Assembly: GCA_964453435.1 (NCBI GenBank)
Contig: CAYVQZ010000025.1
Span: forward strand, 1-64,000
DNA length: 64,000 nucleotides
Direction of reading: 5' to 3'
Source: CAYVQZ01 sp964453435
GTDB lineage: Bacteria; Abyssobacteria; SURF-5
How positions within the stretch are numbered: position 1 is the stretch's first letter; each line of letters opens with the position of its first letter. This document shows positions 26,377 through 35,088 of the stretch, piece by piece. The notes under the pieces were generated by a model that saw only the letters and a program-made list of their open reading frames with translations, did not search any database and had not been told where the DNA came from. The position numbers and the translations under genes are program-made.

Positions 26377-27546
26377 ATGCCGCATGACACGTTGACCGCC
26401 GAGCAAAGGCTTCAGACGGTGATAAGGCTGGGCGTACCCGACCGGGTACCGGTCGCGCCGATGATTTATTATTTTGCCGCCTATTACTCCGGAATAACGG
26501 TTCATGAACTGTGGTCGGACCCGAAAAAGTACGATTTCGCCATCGACAAATGTTTTAAGGACCTGGGGCCGTGGGACATTTACTATCCGATTAATCCGGT
26601 GAACCCAACGGCTTATGTCTTTATTCTCCCCATGAAAATCAGGTATCCGGGTATTGACCTGCCCGCCGATAATATCTGCCAGGTCATCGAAGAAGAAATC
26701 ATGGCCGCAGAGGAGTACCGGAAATTTAAAGACAGCGCAATTCCCACGCATTTTCTGAAGTATCTCAATTTCATGTTGACACTCGCCTGCCGGGTACAGA
26801 GGGAGCCCCATGAAAACCTGAGGGCGAAGCTGGCCATTTTGCGAAGACTTCTGCGGCAGATTCCCGCATGGAGACACGAGTTTCGGAAATGGGAGGCGCG
26901 TGGCGTGGCAGTCCAACACGGCCTGTGCGCCGAGGCGCCGTTCGATACGTTTTCCATGTCCCGAGGCGTCGTCGACTTCTCATACGACCTGATGGAGAAG
27001 CCGGATGAACTCGGTGAAGCGGCATTGGCGTTGGCCGACGGGTACGTTCGGATGAGTCATTACTTCACCAGAGCCACCGGAGTGAGACGAGTGCTGGTAT
27101 TCTGTCATCGGACATCGAACGATTTCATGTCGCCAAAACATTTTCGGGATTATGCCCTGCCGTCGCTGAAGAGAATTGTGAACGGACTTCTCGAAAAGGG
27201 CATTACCCCGATACTCCATTGCGACGGCAATTGGGATAAGAACCTCGAGCATCTCCGCGAGCTCCCGAAAGCCAAGGTTGTTCTGCAATTCGACGGCAGG
27301 ACGGATATTTTCACCGCAAAAGAAATTATCGGAGACCACTGTTGCATTTTCGGCGATGTTCCCGCGAGCATGCTGGCCTTCGGCGGAAAAGAAGAGGTTA
27401 CCGATTATTGCAAGAGGCTGATTGAAGTTGTGGGAAGGGGAGGCGGCTTTATCCTGGGCGCCGGATGCGAGGCGCCACCCAACGCGCGCCCTGAAAATGT
27501 GAAGGCCATGATCGAGTCGGTCAAGAAATTCGGCTATTATTCCTGA
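26377..27546 (+). CDS. URO-D-fold protein, probable corrinoid/cobalamin-dependent methyltransferase family
   Basis: 389 residues with the uroporphyrinogen decarboxylase fold but not HemE motifs. It opens LTAEQRLQTVIRLGVPDRVPVAP, the typical MtaA/CmuA/methyltransferase-type start. The zinc- or metal-site region reads ITPILHCDGNWDKNL, and the end is GGGFILGAGCEAPPNARPENV. ATG 26377 is chosen because AGGAAGG lies just upstream; the frame running in from 26323 is repeat-derived. The substrate is unknown. A corrinoid adenosyltransferase is encoded 7 kb away. Confidence 0.8.
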   Translation: MPHDTLTAEQRLQTVIRLGVPDRVPVAPMIYYFAAYYSGITVHELWSDPKKYDFAIDKCFKDLGPWDIYYPINPVNPTAYVFILPMKIRYPGIDLPADNICQVIEEEIMAAEEYRKFKDSAIPTHFLKYLNFMLTLACRVQREPHENLRAKLAILRRLLRQIPAWRHEFRKWEARGVAVQHGLCAEAPFDTFSMSRGVVDFSYDLMEKPDELGEAALALADGYVRMSHYFTRATGVRRVLVFCHRTSNDFMSPKHFRDYALPSLKRIVNGLLEKGITPILHCDGNWDKNLEHLRELPKAKVVLQFDGRTDIFTAKEIIGDHCCIFGDVPASMLAFGGKEEVTDYCKRLIEVVGRGGGFILGAGCEAPPNARPENVKAMIESVKKFGYYS

Positions 27547-27590
27547 TGAGGGAAAAAAACGGATTAACTCCCCACGATACACTCTGCTCG

Positions 27591-28604
27591 TCAGGCACGA
27601 GGCTTGTCCAGCATTTCCCGGAGCTGGCTGATGGTATATGCTCCCGGTCGGAGTCCTTTCTCGGCCATCTCCTTCGCCACCTTCACCAGGAGCGAGTTCA
27701 GAGGGGTCGGTCTGCCCTGCTTCTGGCCGAGCCGCACGATCTCGCCATTGAAGTAGTCCACTTCGGTTCGACCACGTTGTAAGTGGAGGTCCTGCCACGT
27801 GCTCGGGCGAAGCGCCATTTCTTCATCCGAGGGAATTTCGAAGTCACGGTTGCCGGGCCGACGAAGGCTTGCGATCATCCTGTCCGGCGGCTGGTGCCCC
27901 TCGAGCGGAACGATTTCTATACCCTCAGCATTAACGACACCGAGGGCTTCTTCGAGAACATCGGCCATCATGAAACGAGATTCCTCGAACTTCACTCCCT
28001 CGAGAACGGAGAGTCCTGTGATCGCGAACATGGCGTTGTTCAGATTGCGGAACAGCTTCGACCATTTGACCGCCATGATATTGGGATATTTTGTGACGGA
28101 GAAACCGGCTCTCTCCAAAACTGACGAAAGAGACTCAACGGTCTCGTCAAGGCCTTTCGGGTACACGCCGATGCCGAGGCTGTTGTCCGCCGTGTGAATG
28201 ACGACGCCTGGCTCCAGGTGTTTGGCTCCAAAAAACACGATGCCGCCGTAAACCCGCGAAAATCTGCGGCCGGCATATTCCTCGTTGCGCACACCATTTT
28301 GAAAACAGACGGCCGCAAGACGCTCCGCCCTCTTTCCCAATTTCTCGAGTGCGGCCTCGGTATCGAATGTCTTCATCGTCAAAAAGACGATGTCGTTTTC
28401 ATTCAAACCGATTTTCGAGATGTCGGTCAGCGCCGGAAGACTGATGTTGTGATTTCCCTGTAGGCCCCGGATTGTCAAGCCGTCGGCGTTGATTGCATCG
28501 GCGTGCGGTTTCGAACAAACCAGAATCGTATCTTGACCACAATTGTGCAGATACCCGCCGATAATGCTTCCGACCGCTCCCGCGCCATAAACGACGACAC
28601 GCAT
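27591..28604 (-). CDS. Ketopantoate reductase-like protein (PanE/ApbA family)
   Basis: 337 residues, NAD(P)-dependent 2-oxoacid reductase fold. The Rossmann motif VVVYGAGAVGSIIGGYL is at the N-terminus, with MAVKWSKLFRNLNNA (catalytic Lys and Asn) in the helical domain. Ends PTPLNSLLVKVAKEMAEKG, the region with the substrate-site Asn-Ser. It starts 10 bases after the aldehyde oxidoreductase stop and so belongs to that operon. It may reduce a ketoacid other than ketopantoate. Confidence 0.88.
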   Translation of the reverse strand: MRVVVYGAGAVGSIIGGYLHNCGQDTILVCSKPHADAINADGLTIRGLQGNHNISLPALTDISKIGLNENDIVFLTMKTFDTEAALEKLGKRAERLAAVCFQNGVRNEEYAGRRFSRVYGGIVFFGAKHLEPGVVIHTADNSLGIGVYPKGLDETVESLSSVLERAGFSVTKYPNIMAVKWSKLFRNLNNAMFAITGLSVLEGVKFEESRFMMADVLEEALGVVNAEGIEIVPLEGHQPPDRMIASLRRPGNRDFEIPSDEEMALRPSTWQDLHLQRGRTEVDYFNGEIVRLGQKQGRPTPLNSLLVKVAKEMAEKGLRPGAYTISQLREMLDKPRA

Positions 28605-28614
28605 TTTCGCATCC

Positions 28615-30453
28615 CTATTTCAAGCTCTCGTTGAACCGCTCTTTGAGCGAATCGGGAGGCTCTCCGCTCTTGTTCCAGCCCCTTTTGCTGTAATAGATAT
28701 GGAGAAGTTTCTCGTACTCCTCGCGATTTATCACTTTTCCGGCGTTGGGACCCGTTTGCACGGGATGCTCGAACGTTCTCGGAGGGGGGTAATCCTGGCT
28801 GGAATCGATTCCGCGGGATATGTTTATCAGCCTGGTGACGTTGTAAACGTCATCGGCCAAAACAAGAAGCTCGTCGAGCGAACTCTTCACGCCGGTAACC
28901 GCTTCATAGAATTTCGTGTAGTAATTCTCATCGAACCCAAGCTCGATCCACGGCAATCGACAGACCCCAAGCATGTCGAAAAGCGGGCGGACCTTTTGAT
29001 GATAGATGACCAAGTCGGCCTTTTCCTCCAAACTCCATTTTGCGCCCATCTCCAGTTCCTTTCCGATGGTCCAGGCGCGCGCGTGATGAGCGCCAATGTC
29101 CGACGTTCCGTAACCGAGCGCTTGCGAGATGGCAAGCCGCGCATCGTAGGCGGATTGTTCGAGACCCTTGACGTGGAGAAGGAGCGGTTCGAGCTGGGGC
29201 CACTTTCTGAGAACACCGGCAGCGCCACAGGCAAGGATATCGCCGATTCCCTCTCGCTTCGCAATTTTCTCAATAATCTCAATCGCGGCTTTCTCGTCCC
29301 CCCACCCCGGCGATAATCCGTCGAGGTCGGCCGGACCGAGGAGGTCTTTCTCGCACGCTTCCATCAAGACCCCTATGAGGTTGCCGGTCGAAATGGTGTC
29401 AATGCCAAGATCGTCGCAAAGGTGATTGGCTCGAAGAATAAAAGCGAAGTTGTCAACGCCTATATTCGAGCCGAACATGCATGCGGTCTCGTATTCGGGC
29501 CCTTCCGCCACGGTGCCCGCGTAGGGACCTTCTTTGACGAGGCATATGTTGCCGCAACTCATCGGACAGGCGAAGCATGCCGTGTCTCCTATTTTATATT
29601 TCGATTCCATCTCGAACCCGTTGATACGGTTTGACCCCTCGAAGATGGCATCGCTGAAATTGCGCGTCGGCAGGCCGCCCGCAGTGGCCAAATAGTCGAC
29701 AACGGACATCAACCCCTGCTGCTGCCAGAATTCGAAATACGGATGCTTCTTCAGAACTTCGAACGCTTCGTCAGACACCCCGGTCAGCGCCCGGAGATCA
29801 AAGACAGGCAGGTCATGAGAACCGCGAATAGCGATTGCCTTGATGTTCTTTGAACCGAGTACTGCGCCCATTCCCGTGCGTCCGGCGTTTCGACTCCAGT
29901 CAGAACTGACACAGGCAAACCGGACAAGGTTTTCGCCCGCCGGACCGACGAGCGCAATCTTCACCATCGGGTCTCCCAGCTCCTTCTTGATTATCCCCTC
30001 TGTTTCGAGGCACCCGCAGCCCTTCAGCTTTTCGTTTCGCATCACCCTCACGGACTCATCGTCTATCCACAGATACGAGAGCGAATCGGCCCTGCCGGCA
30101 ATCGCAATAGCGTCGTATCCCGCCTGGCGCAATTCGACTCCGAAACTGCCTCCCATGTTGCTGTCGCCATAACCCGACGTGGCCGGAGACAAGGAAACAA
30201 AGGAGGTCTTCCCCGAGGCGGGCAAATAGAGGCCCGTGAGCGGACCGGGCGCTATGACGAGCAAATTATCGGGACCCAGCGGGTCGATGTCGAAACCGCG
30301 CTTGCGCAGATGGTCCCACAGCAGTTTCACGCCGAACCCGCGTCCCCCGATGTATTTGAGGGCAAATGCCTCACCGAAATCGAGGTTCCGCGATTCTCCG
30401 CTCGACAGGTCAACCCACAATATCTTCTGAAAGTATCCACCGCCCAGACTCAT
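28615..30453 (-). CDS. Aldehyde:ferredoxin oxidoreductase (tungstopterin/molybdopterin family)
   Basis: Oxidises aldehydes to carboxylic acids with ferredoxin as acceptor, or runs in reverse. 612 residues, normal for the AOR family. The N-terminal AOR domain starts GGGYFQKILWVDLSSGE and contains IGGRGFGVKLLWDHL. Cluster ligands lie in ACFACPMSCGNIC, with the distal Cys in FDMLGVCRLPW. The pterin-binding stretch RNAGRTGMGAVLGSKNIKAI is clear. It sits between a 16-Cys ferredoxin upstream and a PanE-like reductase downstream. The specific aldehyde is unknown. Confidence 0.95.
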   Translation of the reverse strand: MSLGGGYFQKILWVDLSSGESRNLDFGEAFALKYIGGRGFGVKLLWDHLRKRGFDIDPLGPDNLLVIAPGPLTGLYLPASGKTSFVSLSPATSGYGDSNMGGSFGVELRQAGYDAIAIAGRADSLSYLWIDDESVRVMRNEKLKGCGCLETEGIIKKELGDPMVKIALVGPAGENLVRFACVSSDWSRNAGRTGMGAVLGSKNIKAIAIRGSHDLPVFDLRALTGVSDEAFEVLKKHPYFEFWQQQGLMSVVDYLATAGGLPTRNFSDAIFEGSNRINGFEMESKYKIGDTACFACPMSCGNICLVKEGPYAGTVAEGPEYETACMFGSNIGVDNFAFILRANHLCDDLGIDTISTGNLIGVLMEACEKDLLGPADLDGLSPGWGDEKAAIEIIEKIAKREGIGDILACGAAGVLRKWPQLEPLLLHVKGLEQSAYDARLAISQALGYGTSDIGAHHARAWTIGKELEMGAKWSLEEKADLVIYHQKVRPLFDMLGVCRLPWIELGFDENYYTKFYEAVTGVKSSLDELLVLADDVYNVTRLINISRGIDSSQDYPPPRTFEHPVQTGPNAGKVINREEYEKLLHIYYSKRGWNKSGEPPDSLKERFNESLK

Positions 30454-30521
30454 TTTTTCCCCTTTTGCATGTTTGGCTCAATCGGTTTCGTTCTTTCGCC
30501 AGCGGTCAACAGACAGCGGCC

Positions 30522-31070
30522 TCAATTTTCACCTTTCTCCTTCATTGCCTCGATATCAGCATATTTCAAGACTCTCTTTTCGTCGCCCTCGACGTATTCG
30601 ACCTCTTTCATGTGCGCGTACCTGAGCACGCTGGCGAGACGGTGGGCCTGCCCCATCATGTGTCCGGGAATAAACAGAATGGCCTGTTTGGGACATGCTT
30701 CGACGCATCGCGGATTACGGTCGCCGCACAGGTCGCATTTGAACGGAGTATCGATATCGCGGTGAGTGAATATGGCGCCAAAGGGACATGAGATAACGCA
30801 CTGCATGCATGAGATACAACGGTCCTCGATAATACGCACGATGCCATTCTCTCGAACAATCGCGTTTTCGGGACAGTTTTCTCCGCATTTCGGGTCCCGA
30901 CACTGCTTGCACACCACCGGCATCCTGATCACCGGGTGGGGATAAATCGTCATCACGCGGATAGCGCTCTTTTTTGGATTGTTCACCCCGAAATGGTGAA
31001 TCGAACATACTAACTCGCATGTGTGACACCCCGAACATCGTTCCGGAACAATTGTCAATTTTCTGTCCAT
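30522..31070 (-). CDS. Four-cluster 4Fe-4S ferredoxin-type electron carrier
   Basis: 182 residues of the HycB/DmsB-like type. Sixteen Cys fall in four groups: CSGCHTCELVC, CKQCRDPKCGENC, CISCMQCVISC and CDLCGDRNPRCVEAC, enough for four [4Fe-4S] clusters. The rest is a polar C-terminal tail. Placement just upstream of aldehyde:ferredoxin oxidoreductase implies it carries that enzyme's electrons. Confidence 0.93.
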   Translation of the reverse strand: MDRKLTIVPERCSGCHTCELVCSIHHFGVNNPKKSAIRVMTIYPHPVIRMPVVCKQCRDPKCGENCPENAIVRENGIVRIIEDRCISCMQCVISCPFGAIFTHRDIDTPFKCDLCGDRNPRCVEACPKQAILFIPGHMMGQAHRLASVLRYAHMKEVEYVEGDEKRVLKYADIEAMKEKGEN

Positions 31071-31122
31071 GTCTGATTTCCGCCTCTAATGCTGTCGAAT
31101 AGTCCCTGACACAAAACAGAAC

Positions 31123-31611
31123 TTATTTTACGATATTCGGGCGGATAAATCCAGAACATTTCAGGAGGAACTCGTCTCGGGTCAACACGTTGTTTTTTAC
31201 AAGCGCAGGAAGAAGGATTTTTCTGATGCGCGGATTGGTCATCCTGTCGCCTGCAAGATAATCCAGAAAATGCTTCTTCAGTGTTTCGAGGTCATAGTTC
31301 CCCGGCTCGTCCGATAAAGGAATCTCAAACTTTTTCTGCTTCCTCGCATGCTCCTGCTCCATCTCCTCCGAGATGATTGAAGTTCTTATTAAAAGCTCAA
31401 CTCCTGCCTTAGTTTTGACACAGATCAGAACAATAGCATCAAGATTTACCCCGTAGTAGTCCGAAAGTCATTCGACCATCCGTTCGAGCAACGCTTCAGA
31501 GGAGAATCCCACGAGCATGATTCGCTGTGTGCTGGTAAGGTTCAGGGTCTCCGGGTCAACGTCCGGAAACGCCTCATCGATTGCCTCTTGAAGGGTTTTC
31601 TGTACTACTGT
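31123..31611 (-). pseudogene. Remnant of an unrecognised protein, with in-frame TGA and repeat-truncated 5' end
   Basis: One continuous minus-strand frame of about 163 codons, broken only by TGA at 31470-31468. The residues around the stop read LLERMVE-stop-LSDYYGVN, where a Trp (TGG) would fit. The intact part downstream of ATG 31362 is 79 residues. The frame ends upstream at a TAG (31614-31612), inside the shared CTGTACTACT repeat boundary. The conserved phrase TSTQRIMLVGFSSEALLERMV followed by a VLICVKTKAGVELLIRT strand recalls nuclease-associated hypothetical proteins, which is only a recollection. It looks like a decayed gene cut by a repeat. Confidence 0.6.
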
Positions 31612-31944
31612 CTATCAGAATTGTGAATTTCCGTCGGGATTTTCATGCCGCGACTCTCATAATGTTAACGGTCACAATGTGATACAGGGCGAAAGGGACT
31701 GTGAATCCGTCCCACGATTGCTCATGCTGCCGAGAAACCAGCGTAGGGGGCCTGCTAATTCCGGGGACACGGAATCACGCGGAGCGTCACCTTCGGCCCA
31801 GAAATCCATGTGCCCGGAATTAAGGCTGGGAATTCCGGGATTTGGTAGAGTGAGTGTGTCCGATAATTCCGCCGAGTGGTCTTCTGCTCATGTGACAGTC
31901 ACGATTCTATCCCGAGGATTGCGTGGGATTTCGAGTTTGCAGCG
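31600..31944. repeat. Repeat mosaic between the broken gene and HD-GYP gene
   Basis: Begins with CTGTACTACTGTC, homologous to 25330 onward. It contains GTGAATCCGTCCCACGATTG (near 31692), a unit GTGAGTGTGTCCGATAATTCC at about 31851-31871 that recurs near 33309 and, inverted, near 26045, and ATTCTATCCCGAGGATTGCG, inverted relative to 25514-25537. No gene is seen. Confidence 0.65.
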
Positions 31945-32880
31945 TCACACTGTTTCCAGCTTGGTGGAGAGGACGGATTCAAAGACTTCCACGATTTCGG
32001 GGTCGAACTGCTCGCCGCTGCACCGCCGAAGTTCTTCCAACGCCTGCCATGGCTGCAAGCCTTTGCGATATGGCCTGTCAGAGGTCATCGCGTCAAACGA
32101 ATCGGCCACGGCGACGATTCTGGTTCCGAGAGAACTCAGGCGGGACACCCCGTGGGTTGGTTTTTCCATCTGCGCGAAAGACTTGTGGTGTTCGAGAACG
32201 ATGGGTATCGCTTCCTTCAAAACGCCTCCGACCGCATGCAGAATCTTTGCGCCTTTTTCTGAGTGCTGGGCAACCTGCATCATCTCATCTTGGTCGAGGC
32301 TCGCCGCTTTGCCGATCAGGTCTGCGCTGATTTCGACCTTGCCGATATCGTGGAGCAGGGCCGCCACCCGGATTGTCTCGACCTCGTTTCTCGACAGGCC
32401 CATCGCCATAGCGATATCCATCGCGTGTTCCGCAACCCGCTCCGAGTGGCCCTTTGTGTATCGGTCGGTCGACTCGAGGTATTTGACCAATATTTCCAGT
32501 ATCCCGACGTAGGCGCGCTGCAACTCGTCGATTCTCTTCTGCTTCTGTTCGTACAGCACCCCAACCACGTAACTGGTCAACAGGAGGAATCCGGCCCATC
32601 CGCTCAGGCTGCTCGTCAGGTAGCCGATGCCGCGGCCCGCTTTGAACGCATCGGTATGCAACAAGACGGAAAACAGGACAGCCAAGACACTGAAAATCGC
32701 CGCCAGCACCGAAGCCCTCTTGCCGATGAAGTATCCGGCCAGCAAGACTGGCAAGTAGAAGAAGTTCAGCATCATCATTTTCTCGTCAATCGCATGGCTT
32801 ATGCAGACGACGCCCAGAAGCACGAGCATCACGATGATGTGTTCGAATTTTCGCACAACGAATATCTTCATGCTTTCCAT
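31945..32880 (-). CDS. Membrane-bound HD-GYP-type phosphohydrolase lacking the GYP motif
   Basis: 311 residues. Four hydrophobic segments (about 12-31, 37-52, 57-76, 93-111) form a membrane sensor part, followed by a short coiled coil and an HD domain. The metal-site H177-D178 in LLHDIGKVE is intact, as are HH231-232 and D260 in VAVADSFDAMTSDRPYR. The usual HHExxDGxGYP segment is replaced by HHKSFAQMEKPTHGV. HD-GYP enzymes degrade cyclic di-GMP. Activity of this variant is uncertain. Confidence 0.85.
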   Translation of the reverse strand: MESMKIFVVRKFEHIIVMLVLLGVVCISHAIDEKMMMLNFFYLPVLLAGYFIGKRASVLAAIFSVLAVLFSVLLHTDAFKAGRGIGYLTSSLSGWAGFLLLTSYVVGVLYEQKQKRIDELQRAYVGILEILVKYLESTDRYTKGHSERVAEHAMDIAMAMGLSRNEVETIRVAALLHDIGKVEISADLIGKAASLDQDEMMQVAQHSEKGAKILHAVGGVLKEAIPIVLEHHKSFAQMEKPTHGVSRLSSLGTRIVAVADSFDAMTSDRPYRKGLQPWQALEELRRCSGEQFDPEIVEVFESVLSTKLETV

Positions 32881-33548
32881 TTGGCTGAATTTCCTTCGGT
32901 TTGAGGAATAGACCCGGATCGGGCGAACAGTTCACACCCGTTCCCTCTTTCGGGAAATGCAAGCTCTGTGCCACTTGCGCTCTTCGTCGCGCCCGCCGAA
33001 CACCCGGGCCAACCACAGCAAGACCGCAAAAGCCGCCAATGTGATAACGTGGTTACAACAAAGTACTTGTATACTGTTCGGGTGTTCAATGCCGCTCCTC
33101 CGAACCCGTGCGTTTCCGAGTTCATGGAAACCTTATTTGTCCGACAGGCCCGCCTTTGCCTGCACCAAAACCGCCTGTCCATAGACCAAAATGTGCTTGA
33201 CACGAGTGAACGTCAAATGGTACAAATGCTTCGGGATGTCCATGATTCCATCAGGCGGAAGGCGCGAATCACGCGACCCGCACCGCCACTCGCGGGACGG
33301 ATTCACAGTGAGTGTGTTTGATAATTCCATTCGGTGTCCTTTTGCTCAGGGGACAGTGAGAGTGTCCGATAATTCGCTGACGTGTGCTTTGGGGCAGTCC
33401 CCAATCTGCGAATCCCCAAAATACGGGGAATTCCGTGATTGGGTGCAGCCCCCTCCGCTCGCGTTTCGGCAGAAAACTCGATTATCGGGCAGATGAACAG
33501 ACGGCGGGCGGCAGCCGCCTCCATCGAGAAAAGAGGGCGCGACCAGAA
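32881..33548. other. Intergenic region with repeat units
   Basis: No supported gene in 668 bases. From 33300 to 33480 it holds repeat units: GTGAGTGTGTTTGATAATTCC, GGGGACAGTGAGAGTGTCC and AAAATACGGGGAATTCCGTG (about 33418-33437); the last recurs inverted near 58180-58226. A short hydrophobic minus-strand stretch (VITLAAFAVLLWLARVFGG, about 32980-33040) has no start codon. Confidence 0.5.
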
Positions 33549-34085
33549 ATGAAATTCTTCAACAAGCGCGGAGACGGCGGAACCACAAGCCTGCTGTTCG
33601 GCCATCGTGTTCCTAAGTACTCCCCGCGAACAGAGGCGTACGGGGTAATCGACGAGGCGAATTCCGCCCTCGGACTTGCCCGGTCATTAATTGCCGACCC
33701 GAAGCTGCAAAAAGTCGTTCTATCGATACAAACGGAGCTTTTCATTGTCGGGGCCGAGCTGGCCGCGCTGCCTGACGAAACCGCCAAACTCACAACTCGA
33801 ATTTCGGACAAGCACACCCTTCGCATTGAGAAGCTCGTGGAAGAGCACGAAAAGCTCGTGCAAATGCCGAAGGCTTTTGTTCCCCCCGGCGGGAGCCCCG
33901 GCGGCGCCGCGCTGGACCTCGCCCGCTCGATTGTCAGGAGGGGCGAGCGAAGAATCGCAAAACTGATTGACGAGGGCGAGGTAAAAAATCAGGAACTGCT
34001 CCATTACTGCAACCGTCTCGCGGATTTGCTGTTCACGTTGGCGCGTTACGAGGAGCGGGAGCAAGGCTGCGGGGAAAGTTCATAG
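33549..34085 (+). CDS. Cob(I)yrinic acid a,c-diamide adenosyltransferase, PduO type
   Basis: Transfers the adenosyl group of ATP to reduced corrinoids. 178 residues from ATG 33549. KRGDGGTTSLLFGHRVPKY is the N-terminal ATP-binding motif, YGVIDEANSALGLAR follows, and the C-terminal helix has RSIVRRGERR and QELLHYCNRLADLLFTLARY. The longer frame from 33384 is repeat sequence. It supplies coenzyme B12; the cobQ remnant at the window start shows that corrinoid metabolism is or was present. Confidence 0.95.
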   Translation: MKFFNKRGDGGTTSLLFGHRVPKYSPRTEAYGVIDEANSALGLARSLIADPKLQKVVLSIQTELFIVGAELAALPDETAKLTTRISDKHTLRIEKLVEEHEKLVQMPKAFVPPGGSPGGAALDLARSIVRRGERRIAKLIDEGEVKNQELLHYCNRLADLLFTLARYEEREQGCGESS

Positions 34086-34118
34086 AATCGGTGGTTCGCT
34101 CCGATAAAGAATGCGTCT

Positions 34119-34167
34119 CGGGTTATCGGGGGGGACACCATGCGGCATGGTGTCACCCAATAACCCG
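34119..34167. repeat. 45-base hairpin repeat, copy 2
   Basis: CGGGTTATCGGGGGGGACACC...GGTGTCACCCAATAACCCG around a TGCGGC centre. Lies between the adenosyltransferase and the first SDR gene; it could also end transcription. Confidence 0.8.
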
Positions 34168-34239
34168 TAAATCCGGTTCAGCCCCACTGCGCTGTGAATC
34201 ATATTGTCATCATTGACATTACGGAACAGGAGACTATCG

Positions 34240-35010
34240 ATGGACCTTTACCTGAAAGAAAAAGTCGCAATTGTGACGGGTGGCGGGAGAGGTATCGGAC
34301 TCGCTATCGCTCTCGCCCTCGTCGAGGAAGGCGCAAACGTTGCCATTGCCGACATCGACACGGAATTAGCAAAGCAGGCATCGTCGGAGACGTCGGCAAA
34401 AGGCGTAAAAACCGTCGCGGTCACGACCGACGTCACCGACCCGGCCAGCGTGGAAGATATGGTGAAAACGGTGGAGTCCGAGCTTGGTCCCGTTCAGATT
34501 CTGGTCAACAATGCCGCGAAGCTTCCGGCATTCCTCACGTTTCTCGAAGAAAAGGATTCCGGCCAATCTGAGGAATTCTGGACCAAGGTGGTCGATGTGT
34601 GTTATCAGGGAACTATCAATTGCACCGCTGCGGTGCTCAAAGGCATGATTGACCGCCAGTATGGGAAGATTATCAACATGGCGTCGGATGCCGGTAAAGT
34701 GGGCGAACCGCGCCAGGCCGTGTATGCGGGCGCAAAAGGCGCAATCATCGCATTCACCAAGTCAATCGCGAAAGAAGCCGGGCGCTACGGGGTCAACGTG
34801 AACGCCATCTGTCCCAGCATGACCAAAACGGAAGCGGTCCGGCAGATGTTATCGGAGGAATTCGAGAAAAAGGTCGTTAAGGCATATCCGATGCGCCGAC
34901 TCGGCGAACCCCGGGATATCGCCAACCTTGCCGCGTTCCTTGCCTCCGACCGCGCCTCCTGGATCACGGGACAAGCGATAAGCGTCAACGGCGGCTATGC
35001 GACCGCCTGA
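34240..35010 (+). CDS. Short-chain dehydrogenase/reductase
   Basis: 256 residues, classical SDR. Cofactor motif VTGGGRGIGLAIALAL, NNAA, catalytic Ser in INMASDAGKVG and YAGAKGA (Tyr-Lys). D after the second strand (IADIDTE) suggests NAD(H). ATG 34240 has AGGAG seven bases upstream. It forms a pair with the next SDR, 78 bases downstream. Substrate unknown. Confidence 0.9.
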   Translation: MDLYLKEKVAIVTGGGRGIGLAIALALVEEGANVAIADIDTELAKQASSETSAKGVKTVAVTTDVTDPASVEDMVKTVESELGPVQILVNNAAKLPAFLTFLEEKDSGQSEEFWTKVVDVCYQGTINCTAAVLKGMIDRQYGKIINMASDAGKVGEPRQAVYAGAKGAIIAFTKSIAKEAGRYGVNVNAICPSMTKTEAVRQMLSEEFEKKVVKAYPMRRLGEPRDIANLAAFLASDRASWITGQAISVNGGYATA

Positions 35011-35088
35011 GCCGTCGCTGCGAAACGCGCGCTCTCATGTCGGGCAGGCGGAGAATTTCGAGTCGAACATGAATGATGCGGAGGAGCC

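Noticed and set aside
31468..31470. TGA as a selenocysteine or reassigned codon
   Set aside because: No SECIS-like stem was recognised, and many other genes here end in TGA; a nonsense mutation of TGG is simpler.
32868..33203. 111-residue minus-strand frame upstream of the HD-GYP gene, and a hydrophobic segment in another frame
   Set aside because: The frame has no family signal. The hydrophobic segment VITLAAFAVLLWLARVFGG lacks any usable start codon.
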